Source: DATFDN01 sp963818725
Lineage (GTDB): Bacteria; Pseudomonadota; Alphaproteobacteria; Acetobacterales; Acetobacteraceae
NCBI GenBank assembly: GCA_963818725.1
Contig: CAWFTU010000024.1
Coordinates: 1 to 64,000, forward strand
Length of the DNA: 64,000 nt
Reading direction: 5' to 3'
Both the position numbers and the translations under genes were made by a program. The notes beneath the pieces are model-generated. The model searched no databases. It saw nothing but the letters and a program-made list of their open reading frames with translations, and had not been told where the DNA came from. This document shows, piece by piece, positions 18,225-27,842 of the stretch (positions are counted from its first letter, which is position 1; the number at the start of each line of letters is the position of its first letter).

Positions 18225-20318
18225 TCAGTGCCCCATTGGCCGCTCCGTGCCATCCCCCTCCGCCCCTTCACCGCGCGAGAGGCTGGGCAGGCTGATGCCG
18301 TAGCGCGCCGCCTTGCGGTACAGCGTGCTGCGCGAGATGCCAAGCAGGCGTGCCGCCAGGGCGAGGTTGCCCGACGTTTCCAGAACGACGTTGACGATGG
18401 CGGCGCGCTCCGTCGCGTCCAGGCTCGTGGTCGGGGAAGCCGGCGCGGCCCCCATCAATCCAACGGCCGGCCTGGGGCCAAGCGGCGGCAGCGCGGCGCG
18501 GATCTCGTCCAGCCCCACCTCGGGCCGCGTGGCGGTCAGCAGCAGCCGTTCGATAATGTTGCGCAGCTCGCGGACATTGCCCGGCCATTCGTAGCGGCGC
18601 AGATATGCCCGCACCTCGGCGCCGAAGCGGCGTGGCGCGACGCCGTGGCGCGCGGCAAGCTGCCGGTTGAAATGCTCCGCCAGCCGGTCGATGTCGCCCT
18701 CGCGCTCGCGCAGCGGCGGGATGCGCACGCGCGTGACCGCGACGCGATAGAAAAGGTCGCGGCGGAAGCGGCCCGCCTCCACGTCCTCGGCGAGAGTGCG
18801 GTTGGTCAGCGCCAGCAGCCGGACATCGACCCGGCGCGGCTGCGGGCTGCCAAGCCGGTAGATCACCCCCTCCTCCAGCGCCCGCAGCAATAGCGGCTGC
18901 ACGTCGAGCGGCAGCTCGCCCACCTCGTCGAGGCAGAGCGTGCCGCCATGCGCCAGCTCGAAGCGGCCAGGCCGGCCTTCCGAGGTCGCCCCCGTGTAGG
19001 CGCCCCGCACATGGCCGAACAACTCGCCGGCGATCAGCTCGCGCGAGGCCGCGCCGCAGTTGAAGGCGACAAACGGGGCCGGGCTGTCGCCGTGCATGGC
19101 GCGCGCGAACAGCTCCTTGCCGACGCCGGTCTCGCCTTCGATCAGCACCGCGACCCGCTTCTCGGCGAGCAGGCGCGCGCGGTCCAGCGCCTCGTGCATG
19201 GCGGGGCTCTCGCCGATGATGGCGCCGAAGGAACTGCGGTCTGGATCGGCCTCCGAATGCGGCGCGGCGCGGCCCCGAAGCGGCGCTGGCGCGCGGCGGG
19301 CGGGGATCACCACCATCGCCCCGATCGCCCGGTCACCCATCGTGATCGGGTCGAACCACTCGGCGCGCAAACCCTCGGGCAGGTGGTCCGACCATTGCTC
19401 AACCGGCAGACCCTGACCCAGCCCCGGCAGGCATTGGCCCACGTGCAGCGAGGCCGGCGCCCGTCCCGAGCGATGCACCAAGCGCCCGTTCCGGTCGATG
19501 GCCAGCAACCCGGCCGCGTCGGCCGATGACACCCGCTCCAGGCAAGCCTCCAGCAGCGGGGCCCGCTCGCGGGTGGCGTGCTCGTCGAGGCGCATCTCAA
19601 TCTGGCGGGCGATGCTGACGGCGAGCGTCAGATTGGTCCGCTGATAGGTCGACGGCGGCCCGGAGATATCAACGATCCCGAGCACCGTCCCGTGCGTCAG
19701 ATCGAGCACCGGCGCGGCCGCGCAGGTCCAGCTTTTGATCCCTTCGCAGAAATGCTCGGCCGCATGGACCTGGGCCGGGCGGCCGGTGGCGAGCGCGGTG
19801 CCGATCCCGTTGGTGCCGATCACCGCCTCCCGCCAGTCCCCGCCCCGCATGAGGTGAATCTGCTCGCCCGCGCTCAGCGTCTGGGGGTCGCCCATGGCCT
19901 CGAGCACGATACCGTCCGGGCTGGTGAGCAACAGAATGGAGCGGGTTCCGGCCAGCAGCTCCGCCGTGTCGGCGAAGATGCCGCATGCGGCCTCGATCAG
20001 GGTGCGGTGGCGCTCGCGCAGCGCCGCGACCCCGTCGGCACGGGCCGCCAAAGGCGCGGTGCGGGCGCGTGGATCGATGCCGAACGCGCCGCTGCGCATC
20101 CAGGAGGCGACCACGAAGTTGCGCGCCGGCGCCGGTGCTTGGGAGCCGCCTGTCAGAAACCGTTCCCAGGCCAGCATGGTGTCGCTGCCCTCGCTCCGGC
20201 GCAGCACCTGTGCCGCCACGCCCGGCGTTGCCGCGACCATGGAACGGCCCATCACCTCCCCGAGCCCCGCGCCTCTCCCTTCGCGGGGTTTTGGGGGACG
20301 GGTTTTCGAATCGACCAT
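18225..20318 (-). CDS. Sigma-54-dependent activator (GAF-AAA+-Fis, AcoR-like), last gene of the prm operon
   Basis: 697-aa enhancer-binding protein. Residues ~100-260 form a GAF-like sensor, ~370-600 the AAA+ domain (Walker A GETGVGKE, ESPAM lead-in, Walker B GGTLCLDEVGE, sensor region WPGNVRELRN), and the C-terminus a Fis helix-turn-helix (NLALAARLLGISRSTLYRKAARYG). The sigma-54 contact loop reads GAYTGA instead of GAFTGA, a conservative variant. It follows the chaperonin gene by 33 nt on the same strand. Candidate targets are the -24/-12 promoters of prmA and adh, although another activator lies beside adh. Confidence 0.9.
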   Translation of the reverse strand: MVDSKTRPPKPREGRGAGLGEVMGRSMVAATPGVAAQVLRRSEGSDTMLAWERFLTGGSQAPAPARNFVVASWMRSGAFGIDPRARTAPLAARADGVAALRERHRTLIEAACGIFADTAELLAGTRSILLLTSPDGIVLEAMGDPQTLSAGEQIHLMRGGDWREAVIGTNGIGTALATGRPAQVHAAEHFCEGIKSWTCAAAPVLDLTHGTVLGIVDISGPPSTYQRTNLTLAVSIARQIEMRLDEHATRERAPLLEACLERVSSADAAGLLAIDRNGRLVHRSGRAPASLHVGQCLPGLGQGLPVEQWSDHLPEGLRAEWFDPITMGDRAIGAMVVIPARRAPAPLRGRAAPHSEADPDRSSFGAIIGESPAMHEALDRARLLAEKRVAVLIEGETGVGKELFARAMHGDSPAPFVAFNCGAASRELIAGELFGHVRGAYTGATSEGRPGRFELAHGGTLCLDEVGELPLDVQPLLLRALEEGVIYRLGSPQPRRVDVRLLALTNRTLAEDVEAGRFRRDLFYRVAVTRVRIPPLREREGDIDRLAEHFNRQLAARHGVAPRRFGAEVRAYLRRYEWPGNVRELRNIIERLLLTATRPEVGLDEIRAALPPLGPRPAVGLMGAAPASPTTSLDATERAAIVNVVLETSGNLALAARLLGISRSTLYRKAARYGISLPSLSRGEGAEGDGTERPMGH

Positions 20319-20351
20319 GCTCGCCGGCGCCGTTCCGCCCGAACGCCTCCC

Positions 20352-21989
20352 CTAGGCCCGTCCAAGCCGCTCCGCGCCGCCGCCGCGCGCCGGGCCGGCC
20401 GTCGGGTCGTCATGCTCCGGCTTGGTCGCGACCAGCGTGTCCGTGGTCAGGATCAGGCCAGCGACCGACGCGGCGTTGCGCACCGCGGTGACGGCCACCC
20501 TCACCGGATCGACCACGCCGGCGGCGAACAGATCGACCACCCGCCCGCGCCGCGCGTCGAGCCCGGTCCCGGCCGACGCCCCGGCCACCCGCGCCACCAT
20601 CGCATTCGAATCCAGGCCGGCATTGACGGCGATCGTCGCGAGCGGCGCCGCCAGCGCGCGCTGGAGCAGGGAGGCCCCTTGCCAAGCCGCCGACCCCAGC
20701 TCGGCCTCGAGCCGCGCGAGCGCGGGAGCGGCTTGCAGCAGCGCGGTGCCGCCGCCGGCGACAATGCCCTCGGCGATCGCGGCACGGGTGGCGTTGACCG
20801 CGTCTTCGATCAACTGCGCCCGGCGCTTCTGCTCCACCGGCGTCGCCCCGCCGACCGCGATGATCGCGCTGCCGCCGCCGAGCTTGGCGAGCCGGGTCTC
20901 CAGCTTGTCGCGCTCGACATTGGGCGGCGCGAGCTCGATCTGGCGCTGCACCTGCCGACGGCGCGCGGCGATCGCGGCCGGATCGCCGCGCCCGGCGACG
21001 ATGGTGGTGAGGTCGGCGGCCACGCGCACCTGGCGCGCGCTGCCCAGGTCGGCCGCCTCAACGTCCTCGAGCCGCCCGCCAAGGTCGCGCGCGATCACGC
21101 GCCCGCCGGTGAGGATCGCCGAATCCTCCAGCATCGCCTTGCGCCAGTGCCCGTACTCGGGCGGATGGATCGCCGCGACCGGCCGGCCATCGCGGTCGCG
21201 GCGGCGGAGCAGGCGGATGACACAGGACGGCGCAACCTCCTCGGCGACGATCAGCAGTGGGCGGCGGCGGGTCTCGACCAGCCGCTCGATCGCCTCGATC
21301 TCCGCCTCGGTCTGTAGCTTGAGGTCGGTCATCAGGATGTCGGGCTCGTCCAGCACCGCCGTCATCCGCTCGACATCCGTGACCATGTGATGGGAGAGAT
21401 AGCCGCGGTCGAAGCTCATGCCCTCGACCACGTCCAACGTGGTCTCAACCGTGGTTCCGTACTCGACGGTGAGCACGCCGTCGGGGCCGATCCGCTCCAG
21501 GGCCTCCGCGACCAGCGCGCCGGTCCGCTCGTCATTGGCCGCGATGACCGCGATCGCGCGGGCCTCCTCGGCGCCGCGCAGCTTCCTGGCGGCCCCGCGC
21601 AGCGCCGCGCTGACGGCCTCCACGCCCGCCTCCAGGCCGGCGACCAGCTCGACCGGGCTCGCCCCGGCGGCGAGGCAGGCCAGCCCCTGCTGGACCAGCG
21701 CGTCGGCGAGCACCGTCGCCGTGGTGGTGCCGTCGCCGGCGACCTCGTTGGTCTGCTTCGCGACCTCGCGCAGCACCTGCGCGCCCATGTTCTCGAACGG
21801 GTCCGCGAGTTCGATCTCCTGGGCGATGCTCACGCCGTCGCGCGAGACGATCGGCGTGCCGATCGGGCGGTCGATGATCGCGTTCATGCCGCGCGGACCC
21901 AGCGTGCCGCGCACGGCGCGGGCGAGCTTGGCGACGCCTTGGCCGAGCGCCTGGCGGGCCGCGGCGTCGTGCAGGAGGATCTTCGCCAT
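20352..21989 (-). CDS. GroEL-like chaperonin of the diiron monooxygenase cluster (MimG/PrmG type)
   Basis: 545-aa group I chaperonin homologue. It keeps VRGTLGPRGMNA, the ATPase motif GDGTTTATVLA, the apical-domain region EGMSFDRGYLS and VEEGIVAGGGTA-like AEGIVAGGGTALL. It diverges from housekeeping GroEL and lacks the GGM-repeat tail. No groES lies beside it. Chaperonin paralogues in propane/alkane monooxygenase operons are needed to fold the large hydroxylase subunit, so this is most likely dedicated to PrmA. Start 14 nt after the DUF59 stop with an AAGGGGG ribosome-binding site. Confidence 0.9.
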   Translation of the reverse strand: MAKILLHDAAARQALGQGVAKLARAVRGTLGPRGMNAIIDRPIGTPIVSRDGVSIAQEIELADPFENMGAQVLREVAKQTNEVAGDGTTTATVLADALVQQGLACLAAGASPVELVAGLEAGVEAVSAALRGAARKLRGAEEARAIAVIAANDERTGALVAEALERIGPDGVLTVEYGTTVETTLDVVEGMSFDRGYLSHHMVTDVERMTAVLDEPDILMTDLKLQTEAEIEAIERLVETRRRPLLIVAEEVAPSCVIRLLRRRDRDGRPVAAIHPPEYGHWRKAMLEDSAILTGGRVIARDLGGRLEDVEAADLGSARQVRVAADLTTIVAGRGDPAAIAARRRQVQRQIELAPPNVERDKLETRLAKLGGGSAIIAVGGATPVEQKRRAQLIEDAVNATRAAIAEGIVAGGGTALLQAAPALARLEAELGSAAWQGASLLQRALAAPLATIAVNAGLDSNAMVARVAGASAGTGLDARRGRVVDLFAAGVVDPVRVAVTAVRNAASVAGLILTTDTLVATKPEHDDPTAGPARGGGAERLGRA

Positions 21990-22261
21990 GCTCGCCCCCT
22001 TGCTCAGCCTGGTTGACGTGCCGCCGTGCGCAGGAAGTCACGCAGGCCGGGGCCGGTGTCGGCGGGCTGTTCCTCGTCGAAGCGCGCGGCCAGCAGCCCG
22101 CGGCACAGGGCACCGTTGAATTCCATGTTGACGGTGACGTTGCGCAGCGCGCGCAGATACGTGCCCAGGGAGGCGGCAACGAGGGCGCAGCCGTCGGCGC
22201 GGACGAAGGCGAGCGAGGTATCGTCGAAGGCACCGCTATGCCGCGAAGCTCCAGGTAGCGT

Positions 22262-22359
22262 TCCGCCAGCCGTGCCGTTTCACCCCTCCCCCAACCCCCT
22301 CCCGCATGGGGAGGGGGCTTGCTGTGTGCCTCCCCCTCCCCTTGCGGGAGGGGGGGCCG
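22262..22359. repeat. C/G-rich palindromic repeat inside the DUF59 gene
   Basis: CCCCTCCCGCA at about 22288 pairs with TGCGGGAGGGG at about 22344, and the inner part folds again (TGGGGAGGGGG). It interrupts the DUF59 reading frame and supplied the target for ISAs1. It is of the same kind as the element in the SDR gene at 7185-7300. Confidence 0.65.
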
Positions 22360-22369
22360 GGGGGAGGGC

Positions 22370-23703
22370 AGGGCTGTTCAACGCTTTCGAATGATGGTGA
22401 GTGAGAGCACGTTTTTGATGCCTGCGAGACCGGCGCGGTAGCGATCCTGGCTGAGCGTGTCCGTCTGGTTGGCCTTGAGGATGTTGAAGGCGAAGCTGCG
22501 CAGGCGAGCAAACACGCCTGGGTTGGTGCGGATGCGCGAGCGGTCTTCGCCCAAGGTGACGTCGCGGCTGTAATGCGAGGTGGTCTCGATCCTCCAGTGC
22601 GCGCGGATTGTCTCGGCGGCGCGGGTGGCGGTGACCGGGGTGTTTGAAACGTAGAAGGCCATCTCGGCGGAGTGGCGCAGCAGCCCGGTCTTGGCGTTGC
22701 GGGTGTGGACAGTGCGCTCGACACGGATGATGGCGGCCACGTGCGGATGCCAGTCGGTGTCGGCCAGCGTGTCGGCGGGATCGAAGACGGTGACGGTGCG
22801 ACGTTCGTCGCGGTTGCGGCCCTTGTTATGGCTGTGGACAGACCCGAGTGGTGTTGTGGTGGCCGAAGCCGCCCGGATTTTCTGGTGCAGGGTCGGCTGG
22901 TTGTCCTTGACGCCGACGATCAGGGCGACGTTGGCTCCTGCTGCAACCTCGAAATGTTTTTTTGGCAATGCAGCGCGTCGAGTGTGACGATGGTGCCGCG
23001 AGCGATGCCGAGTTCGGCCAGCAGCATCTGTGCCGCCGGGATTTCGTTGGATTTCTCGGCGATGTCGATGTGGGCGGAGCTGGCAAAGGTTCCGACTGCG
23101 TAGCAGGTGGAAAGCCAGCGGAGGGGAGCACCAAGGCGGTGTCGGTGGCAAATGCGCTCAGCACCTGGGCAGAGGCACGATCGCGGAACTTATCAAAGCT
23201 GCCGCGCAGCGTCTTGCCATCCAGGGCAATGCTGCCCTGCCCAGGCGTGGCGCGCGCCGCCTGCAGCAGGGCGGCATGGTGGCGGAAGACCCCCTCCACC
23301 GTGGCCGGGTCGAGCCCTTGGAGAATGTAGCGGACGGCGGTGCGCGCGGGTGCGCGGCGCCAGTTCAGGCCGAAGGCCGCGTTCAGCCTGCGGCGATGGA
23401 CGCCGATGAAGGTGACAATGCCACGATACGAGTTGCAGCCGGTCACGATGGCGAGGATGGCGAACAGCAGCACGTGGGGCAGCCCGTAGAGCTTCCCCTG
23501 CGCCCGGCGCGGATCAGGGACGTCCGCCAGCACGTCCAGCAACGGCGAAAACGCAGCCACGGCACCCTCCGACCCCGTTGCCGCCCCAAGGGTCAGACAT
23601 TTGCCGGCTCGGGAATCCCCCTTGGATCAGCCGCCTCACTTCACCCCACATGTGTGGCAGGGCGGCCTCAGTGAAGGCAATGCGGCAGCGTTGAACAGCC
23701 CTG
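22370..23703 (-). mobile_element. ISAs1-family insertion sequence, 1334 bp, 10-bp target duplication
   Basis: Perfect 16-bp terminal inverted repeats CAGGGCTGTTCAACGC (22370-22385) and its complement (23688-23703), flanked by GGGGGGAGGG at 22360-22369 and 23704-23713. It encodes one - strand transposase with two frame changes. It sits in the palindromic repeat within the DUF59 gene. Confidence 0.92.
22378..23560 (-). pseudogene. ISAs1-family transposase, frame broken twice
   Basis: The N-terminus (from 23560: DVPDPRRAQGKLYGLPHVLLFAI, IALDGKTLRGS) and the C-terminus (NQPTLHQKIRA, ETTSHYSRDVTLGEDRSR, RSFAFNILKANQTD) are typical ISAs1. A middle piece (AEKSNEIPAAQMLLAELGI...LDALHCQK) lies in the third frame. 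The second break is at A7-C (22965-22972): a -1 slip on A-AAA-AAC gives exactly HCQKxHFEV, so this could be programmed or a homopolymer loss. The first break near 23115 has no slippery site. Confidence 0.85.
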
Positions 23704-24158
23704 GGGGGGAGGGGTAGCCAGCGAGCGCAGCCCGCCCACAGGCATCCCAACCAGCGCCTCCGGTGTGTATCCGTCCTCCAGAAGGCGCCGGAGAACCTGC
23801 TCCTGTCGCCGCTGGAACGACTTGGCCGCGAACGTCGCCCGGAGCGCGTCCAGCTCCGCGTCCGCCGCTGCGCCGAAGGATTTGCGGAACGACAAGCCGT
23901 GGCGCATTCCAGCGTTGACCCGCTCCGCCTCCATGTGCTCGCCGAGCTCGACCCGGACCTCGCGCACCCAGTCGAGAGCGCCCACTGCGCGGCGCATGTC
24001 CTCGGCCATCAGGAAGGCGAAATTGGCGGCGCACCAATACGTGGGCAGGCGGAAGCGGACGTGGACGCGGCCCGCGTCCACATCCACCCCCGTAATGAAG
24101 CCGAGCGCAGTGACGGGCTCGTCGAGTTCGGGGTCCGTCACCCGGTCAAGCCGCGCCA

Positions 24159-25208
24159 TCACCTCTCGCCGTCGGTCGTCCACGACGCTCGTTCCGCCGC
24201 CACGGCCTCCCGCTGCCGCAGCTTGGCCTTCTGCGCCTCCACGTCGATGCCGTAGAGCCTCGCCGCGTTGAGACCCAGGATTTTCTTTTTCGCGCCCAGC
24301 GTCAGCTCGGTGTTGGTCTCGCGGCGGTTCTCCTCGGGCAGCTCGAAGTCCATGAACTTCTCGACGAGCCATCTCGGCGTCCAGATCGCGTAGTCGCTCC
24401 CGAACAGCAGGCGGTCCTCGCCCAGCCAGAACAGCAGCTCCGACATCACATGCGCGAAGTAGCCGGGACGGCTGTGGATGAACGGCAGCACCACGGCCAG
24501 CCCGCCATAGACGTTCGGCTCCTGGACTGCGATCCAGCAGAAATCATCCAGCCGCGGCAGGCCGCAGTGCTCGACGATGAAGTTCAGGTTCGGAAAGCTG
24601 GTTGCCGCGTCGTCGACATCCGCGACGTCGAACGCGTCGCGGTTGAGCGGCAGGATGGTCGGCCCCTTGTGGACGTGGATGTTCTTGATGCCGAGCTTCT
24701 CGGCGTGCTCGAGGTAGCGCTGCGCCCACGGGTCGCTGAGCTTGTAGCCCTTGCTCTCGCCGCGCCACTCGGCGGTGTAGAGCTTGGCCCCCTTGAGCTT
24801 GTACTTCTCCGCCTGCTCGCTCATCTCGTCGAGGCCGCGCTCGCCGTCGTGCGGGTCGAAGGCGCCATTGAGGATGAAGCGGTCGGGATACTTGTCCTTG
24901 AGGATCGCGTTCCGCTCGGGAGGATTGAAGCCGGTTTTGTAGAAATCGCCCAGCACCGTCGGCTGGAAGATCGCCATGTCGTCAGGTCCATCCACGAACA
25001 GGTCGTGGTACATGGTGTCGGCGTCGTATTTGTAGAACTTGTCCCGCTCCCAAAGCTTGTCCTTGGGGCTGAGCGCGGTGTGGTAGCCGTAGAAGCACGA
25101 GATGAACTGCTCGCCATGCACGTTTCGCTGGCTTTCGCGCGAGCCGTCCCAGAAATGGACGTGCCCATCGATGATGAAGATCTCCTCGCCGTCCTTCGTC
25201 TTGAACAT
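24159..25208 (-). CDS. Amidohydrolase-family protein of the propane monooxygenase operon
   Basis: 349-aa TIM-barrel hydrolase (amidohydrolase 2 type). N-terminal IIDGHVHFWDG carries the HxH metal pair; NIHVHKGPT and FIVEHCGLPR supply further His residues, and LLFGSDYAIW the Asp. Genes of this family sit immediately downstream of the coupling protein in mim/prm-type operons; the function there is not established. Intact. It overlaps the DUF59 start by one base and starts 58 nt after the coupling protein stop. Confidence 0.88.
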   Translation of the reverse strand: MFKTKDGEEIFIIDGHVHFWDGSRESQRNVHGEQFISCFYGYHTALSPKDKLWERDKFYKYDADTMYHDLFVDGPDDMAIFQPTVLGDFYKTGFNPPERNAILKDKYPDRFILNGAFDPHDGERGLDEMSEQAEKYKLKGAKLYTAEWRGESKGYKLSDPWAQRYLEHAEKLGIKNIHVHKGPTILPLNRDAFDVADVDDAATSFPNLNFIVEHCGLPRLDDFCWIAVQEPNVYGGLAVVLPFIHSRPGYFAHVMSELLFWLGEDRLLFGSDYAIWTPRWLVEKFMDFELPEENRRETNTELTLGAKKKILGLNAARLYGIDVEAQKAKLRQREAVAAERASWTTDGER

Positions 25209-25266
25209 GCTTCTGGCCTCCCCCTATGTCCTCATCATCGATGCGCCGCCCGTCGAGTTCAACCGC

Positions 25267-25617
25267 TCACTCGTAGGCGAGCGCGTCCTCCATGTTGCCG
25301 AACAGGACGACCGTGTTGTCGTCCACCATCACCATGCGCCCGTAATGGGTCGAGGTGGAGACCTCGAAGAGATGCGGCGTCATCTCGCGGCCCAGCGTCT
25401 CGCTGATCTCGTCCATCTTGAACTCGATCTTGCCCTCGCCGTCGATGCGGATCATTGCCGGCAGGTAAGTGACCCGGATGCCGGGCTTGGTCGCCATCAG
25501 CTCGGCGACAACCCGCAAATCGACGCTGTCGCTCATGGTGATCCCGCATTGGTGCGAGATCGTGTTATCAAAGCGCACATCCTTCATGCTCTTGAAGATG
25601 CTTTGCGTGTCCGACAT
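25267..25617 (-). CDS. prmD: Propane monooxygenase coupling (effector) protein
   Basis: 116-aa MmoB/DmpM-family regulatory protein with no cofactor; it binds the hydroxylase to couple electron transfer to oxygen activation. Family features: SHQCGITMSDSVDLRVVAELM, PGIRVTYLPAMIRIDGEGKIEF and a C-terminal ALAYE. Full length for the PrmD/MimD group. Start at 25617 (AGGACCGTCCACG upstream). Intact, 40 nt downstream of the prmC stop. Confidence 0.9.
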   Translation of the reverse strand: MSDTQSIFKSMKDVRFDNTISHQCGITMSDSVDLRVVAELMATKPGIRVTYLPAMIRIDGEGKIEFKMDEISETLGREMTPHLFEVSTSTHYGRMVMVDDNTVVLFGNMEDALAYE

Positions 25618-26415
25618 CGTGGACGGTCCTTTCCCTGCCTGGTCGAAGGTTATGAATTCAGCCGACGACGATCGAACGCACGTCAATCCCGATCTCAGCA
25701 CCGATCGCGCGCAGCCGGTTCTGCGCCAGCGCGAGCGCGTCGGCGTACTGCGCGACCTTCACCCGCGGCAGCGACCAGATCGGCTGGAGGTTCGAGGAGG
25801 CTTCGTTCGCGAGCGACCCGTGCTGGGCAAGCCACCGGCCGAACAACTCCTGATTGTGCGTGCCGTACTGCTCATCCGTTGTCAGCGTGTGGAACAACTC
25901 GACCGTGTTGGCGAGGTTGCGCTCGTAATCACCCTCGGCCGCCGAGATCATGGCGGGGGTGATGAAATCGTTCTGCGTCGCCGCCACCTGCATCACGAAG
26001 CCGCTGCGGAACAGCTCGCCCACCAAGGGCTCGAACACCACGTTCACCGCGAAATACTGCTCAAGGTAGTCAGTGGCGCCCATGATCGATTCGACGGCCT
26101 TGCGCGTGCCTTGCCAGATCGGGTCCTCGAGCCAGTGCCGCTTGCCGGCCTCGATGTCGAACGTCTCGAGATCGAGCCCGATTTCGCTTAGGGAGAGGAT
26201 CAGGTCCTGGGCGAAGCGCAGCTTGTAGGAGGAGTTGGTCAGGATCGCGTTGTTGATCATCTGGGTGTAGCCGTAGCGCTGGGCCTGCATGGTCGCGGTG
26301 CCCAGGCCGAACTCGGCATGCTTGTACGCGCCGACATGGTCTTGCAGCACCTTCACCCAGGCCGGATCGAAGCGCTTCGGCGCACCGGCCCGGCGCGCGT
26401 TGTTGATAATGTTTC

Positions 26416-27446
26416 CCGATTACGCACTTCCCTCAGTTACGAAACGCCTGGTAGCAGGTCAGGGAATTTGTGGCATTTCATGAGGGTGTGGCAGTGGCTC
26501 GTAATGTCGTGCAGTTCCAGAAGGGTCTCAGCGAACCCGCGTTCGAACAGCAGTACGGCACCGAGGAGCAATGCCGGGCGATCGTCATCGCGTCACGCTG
26601 GCCGCGTGGCTTTGAGTGCCCGGTATGCGGCGGCAGGCAGTATAGTCTGGTGACGACCCGCGATCTCTATCAGTGCACCAAGTGCCGCCGGCAGACCTCG
26701 CCGATTGCCGGGACGATCTTTGCATCAACCCATCTGCCGCTGCGGCTATGGTTTCGTGCGATCTATCGCCTGACCCAGACCAAGCAAGGCATCTCCAGCA
26801 TCGAACTGGGGCGTCGCCTTGGGGTGACGCAGACCACCGCCTGGAAGGTCAAACACAAGCTGAAGCAGGTCATGCTTGAGCGTGATGCGACCAAGCGCCT
26901 GAGCGGCAGGATCGAGATCGACGACGCCCATCTCGGCGGCGAGCGCTCCGGCGGAAAGCGCGGCCGCGGGGCGCCTGGCAAGACGCCGTTCGTCGCCGCT
27001 GTCGAGACGACCACCCAGGGAAAGCCGGTTCGCCTGAAGCTGCGCCGGGTCACCAGCTTCTGTGCAACCTCGATCGCAGGGTTCGCCAAGCGCAGCCTCG
27101 ATCCAGACTGCTCTGTCGTCAGCGATGGCCTTCAGTGTTTCGCCAGCGTCGCAGACGCCGGGTGCGCGCACCAAGTCGTCAAGACCGGGTCAGGACCAAA
27201 AGCGGCTCGGACGCCAGCCTTCAAATGGGCCAACGCCGCGCTCGGCAACATCAAGGCCGCCATCACGGGCACCTACCGTGCCATCAACCGCAAGCATGTT
27301 CCGCGCTACCTCGCCGAATTCGAATACCGCTTCAACCGACGATACGATCTGGCCGCCATGATCCCGCGTCTCACATGGGCCGCCGTCCGAACCACCCCTA
27401 TGCCCTACCGACTCCTGAAATTGGCTGAGGTTTATGTGTAATCAGG
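26416..27446 (+). mobile_element. IS1595-family insertion sequence in prmC, 8-bp target duplication
   Basis: Terminal repeats CCCGATTACGCA...CCTCAG (26416-26436) and, inverted, CTGAGG...TGTAATCAGG (27425-27446). TAATGTTT is duplicated at 26408-26415 and 27447-27454. The transposase is in the opposite direction to prmC. The clean duplication means a simple, recent insertion. Confidence 0.92.
26470..27441 (+). CDS. IS1595-family transposase
   Basis: 323-aa (fewer if a later start is used) DDE transposase with the IS1595 N-terminal zinc ribbon (CPVCGG...CTKCRRQ), helix-turn-helix IELGRRLGVTQTTAWKVKHKL, first catalytic Asp in IEIDDAHLGGER, second in VVSDGL, and C-terminal NRKHVPRYLAEFEYRFNRR. 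Intact frame, so it is probably active. Confidence 0.92.
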   Translation: MAFHEGVAVARNVVQFQKGLSEPAFEQQYGTEEQCRAIVIASRWPRGFECPVCGGRQYSLVTTRDLYQCTKCRRQTSPIAGTIFASTHLPLRLWFRAIYRLTQTKQGISSIELGRRLGVTQTTAWKVKHKLKQVMLERDATKRLSGRIEIDDAHLGGERSGGKRGRGAPGKTPFVAAVETTTQGKPVRLKLRRVTSFCATSIAGFAKRSLDPDCSVVSDGLQCFASVADAGCAHQVVKTGSGPKAARTPAFKWANAALGNIKAAITGTYRAINRKHVPRYLAEFEYRFNRRYDLAAMIPRLTWAAVRTTPMPYRLLKLAEVYV

Positions 27447-27842
27447 TAATGTTTTGCAGCATGCCCTCAATCGTGGACTGCCGCTGGTAGTGGGTCTTCT
27501 CCCACTCCTGATCGACCGCGCGGAACCTGTGCCAATCGGAGCTCTTGGCCTGGGTCCAGTTCTCGGAATAGGTGGGCGTGCCGTCGGCGAAGTTGATGAT
27601 CCAGCCCTGTAGCAGATAGCGCTTCGGGTCCGGCTGCACGTCAACCGTAACGTCCTCGTAGTGGGTCGCCTTGCGCCCCTTCGGCTCGAAATAGTTGAAC
27701 TTGCGGCTATCCCAGTCGACGAACTTGGCCGCGCCGGCGGCGCCAGACTTCACGGCGGCATCCGGCTCCAGGGCGTTCTGTTGCTCTTGGCTCGCGCTCA
27801 TTGTCTTGGCCTCTCCCTAACGGTGTGACGACTTGGGGTTCG

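Larger units (their letters stand above)
22004..24159 (-). pseudogene. DUF59 (MIP18/PaaD-like) protein of the prm operon, split by ISAs1
   Basis: The N-terminal part (24159 to ~23704) is a DUF59 domain: DRVTDPELDEPVTALGFITGV, FRLPTYWCAANFAFLMAEDM. The C-terminal part lies beyond the IS at 22258-22004 (AERYLELRG, then in another frame DDTSLAFVRADGC and NVTVNMEFNG) and stops 14 nt before groEL. The gene has thus been hit by a palindromic repeat, an ISAs1 copy and a 1-nt indel near 22240. The ATG overlaps the amidohydrolase stop (TGATG). DUF59 proteins recur in propane monooxygenase operons, possibly in Fe or Fe-S delivery. Confidence 0.82.
25658..27801 (-). pseudogene. prmC: Propane monooxygenase hydroxylase small (beta) subunit, interrupted by IS1595
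   Basis: Beta subunit of the (alpha-beta)2 diiron hydroxylase. The N-terminal 118 residues (27801 to ~27447: FVDWDSRKFNYFEPKGRKATHYEDVTVD, STIEGMLQNI) are separated from the rest (~26407 to 25658: VLQDHVGAYKHAEFGLG, ATDYLEQYFAVNVVFEPLVGELFRSGF) by a 1031-bp IS with 8-bp target duplication. Deleting the IS and one duplication rejoins ...LQNIINNARRAGAPKRFDP..., provided one extra A at 26400-26402 is also removed. The restored protein would be 367 aa, normal for PrmC. Confidence 0.93.
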
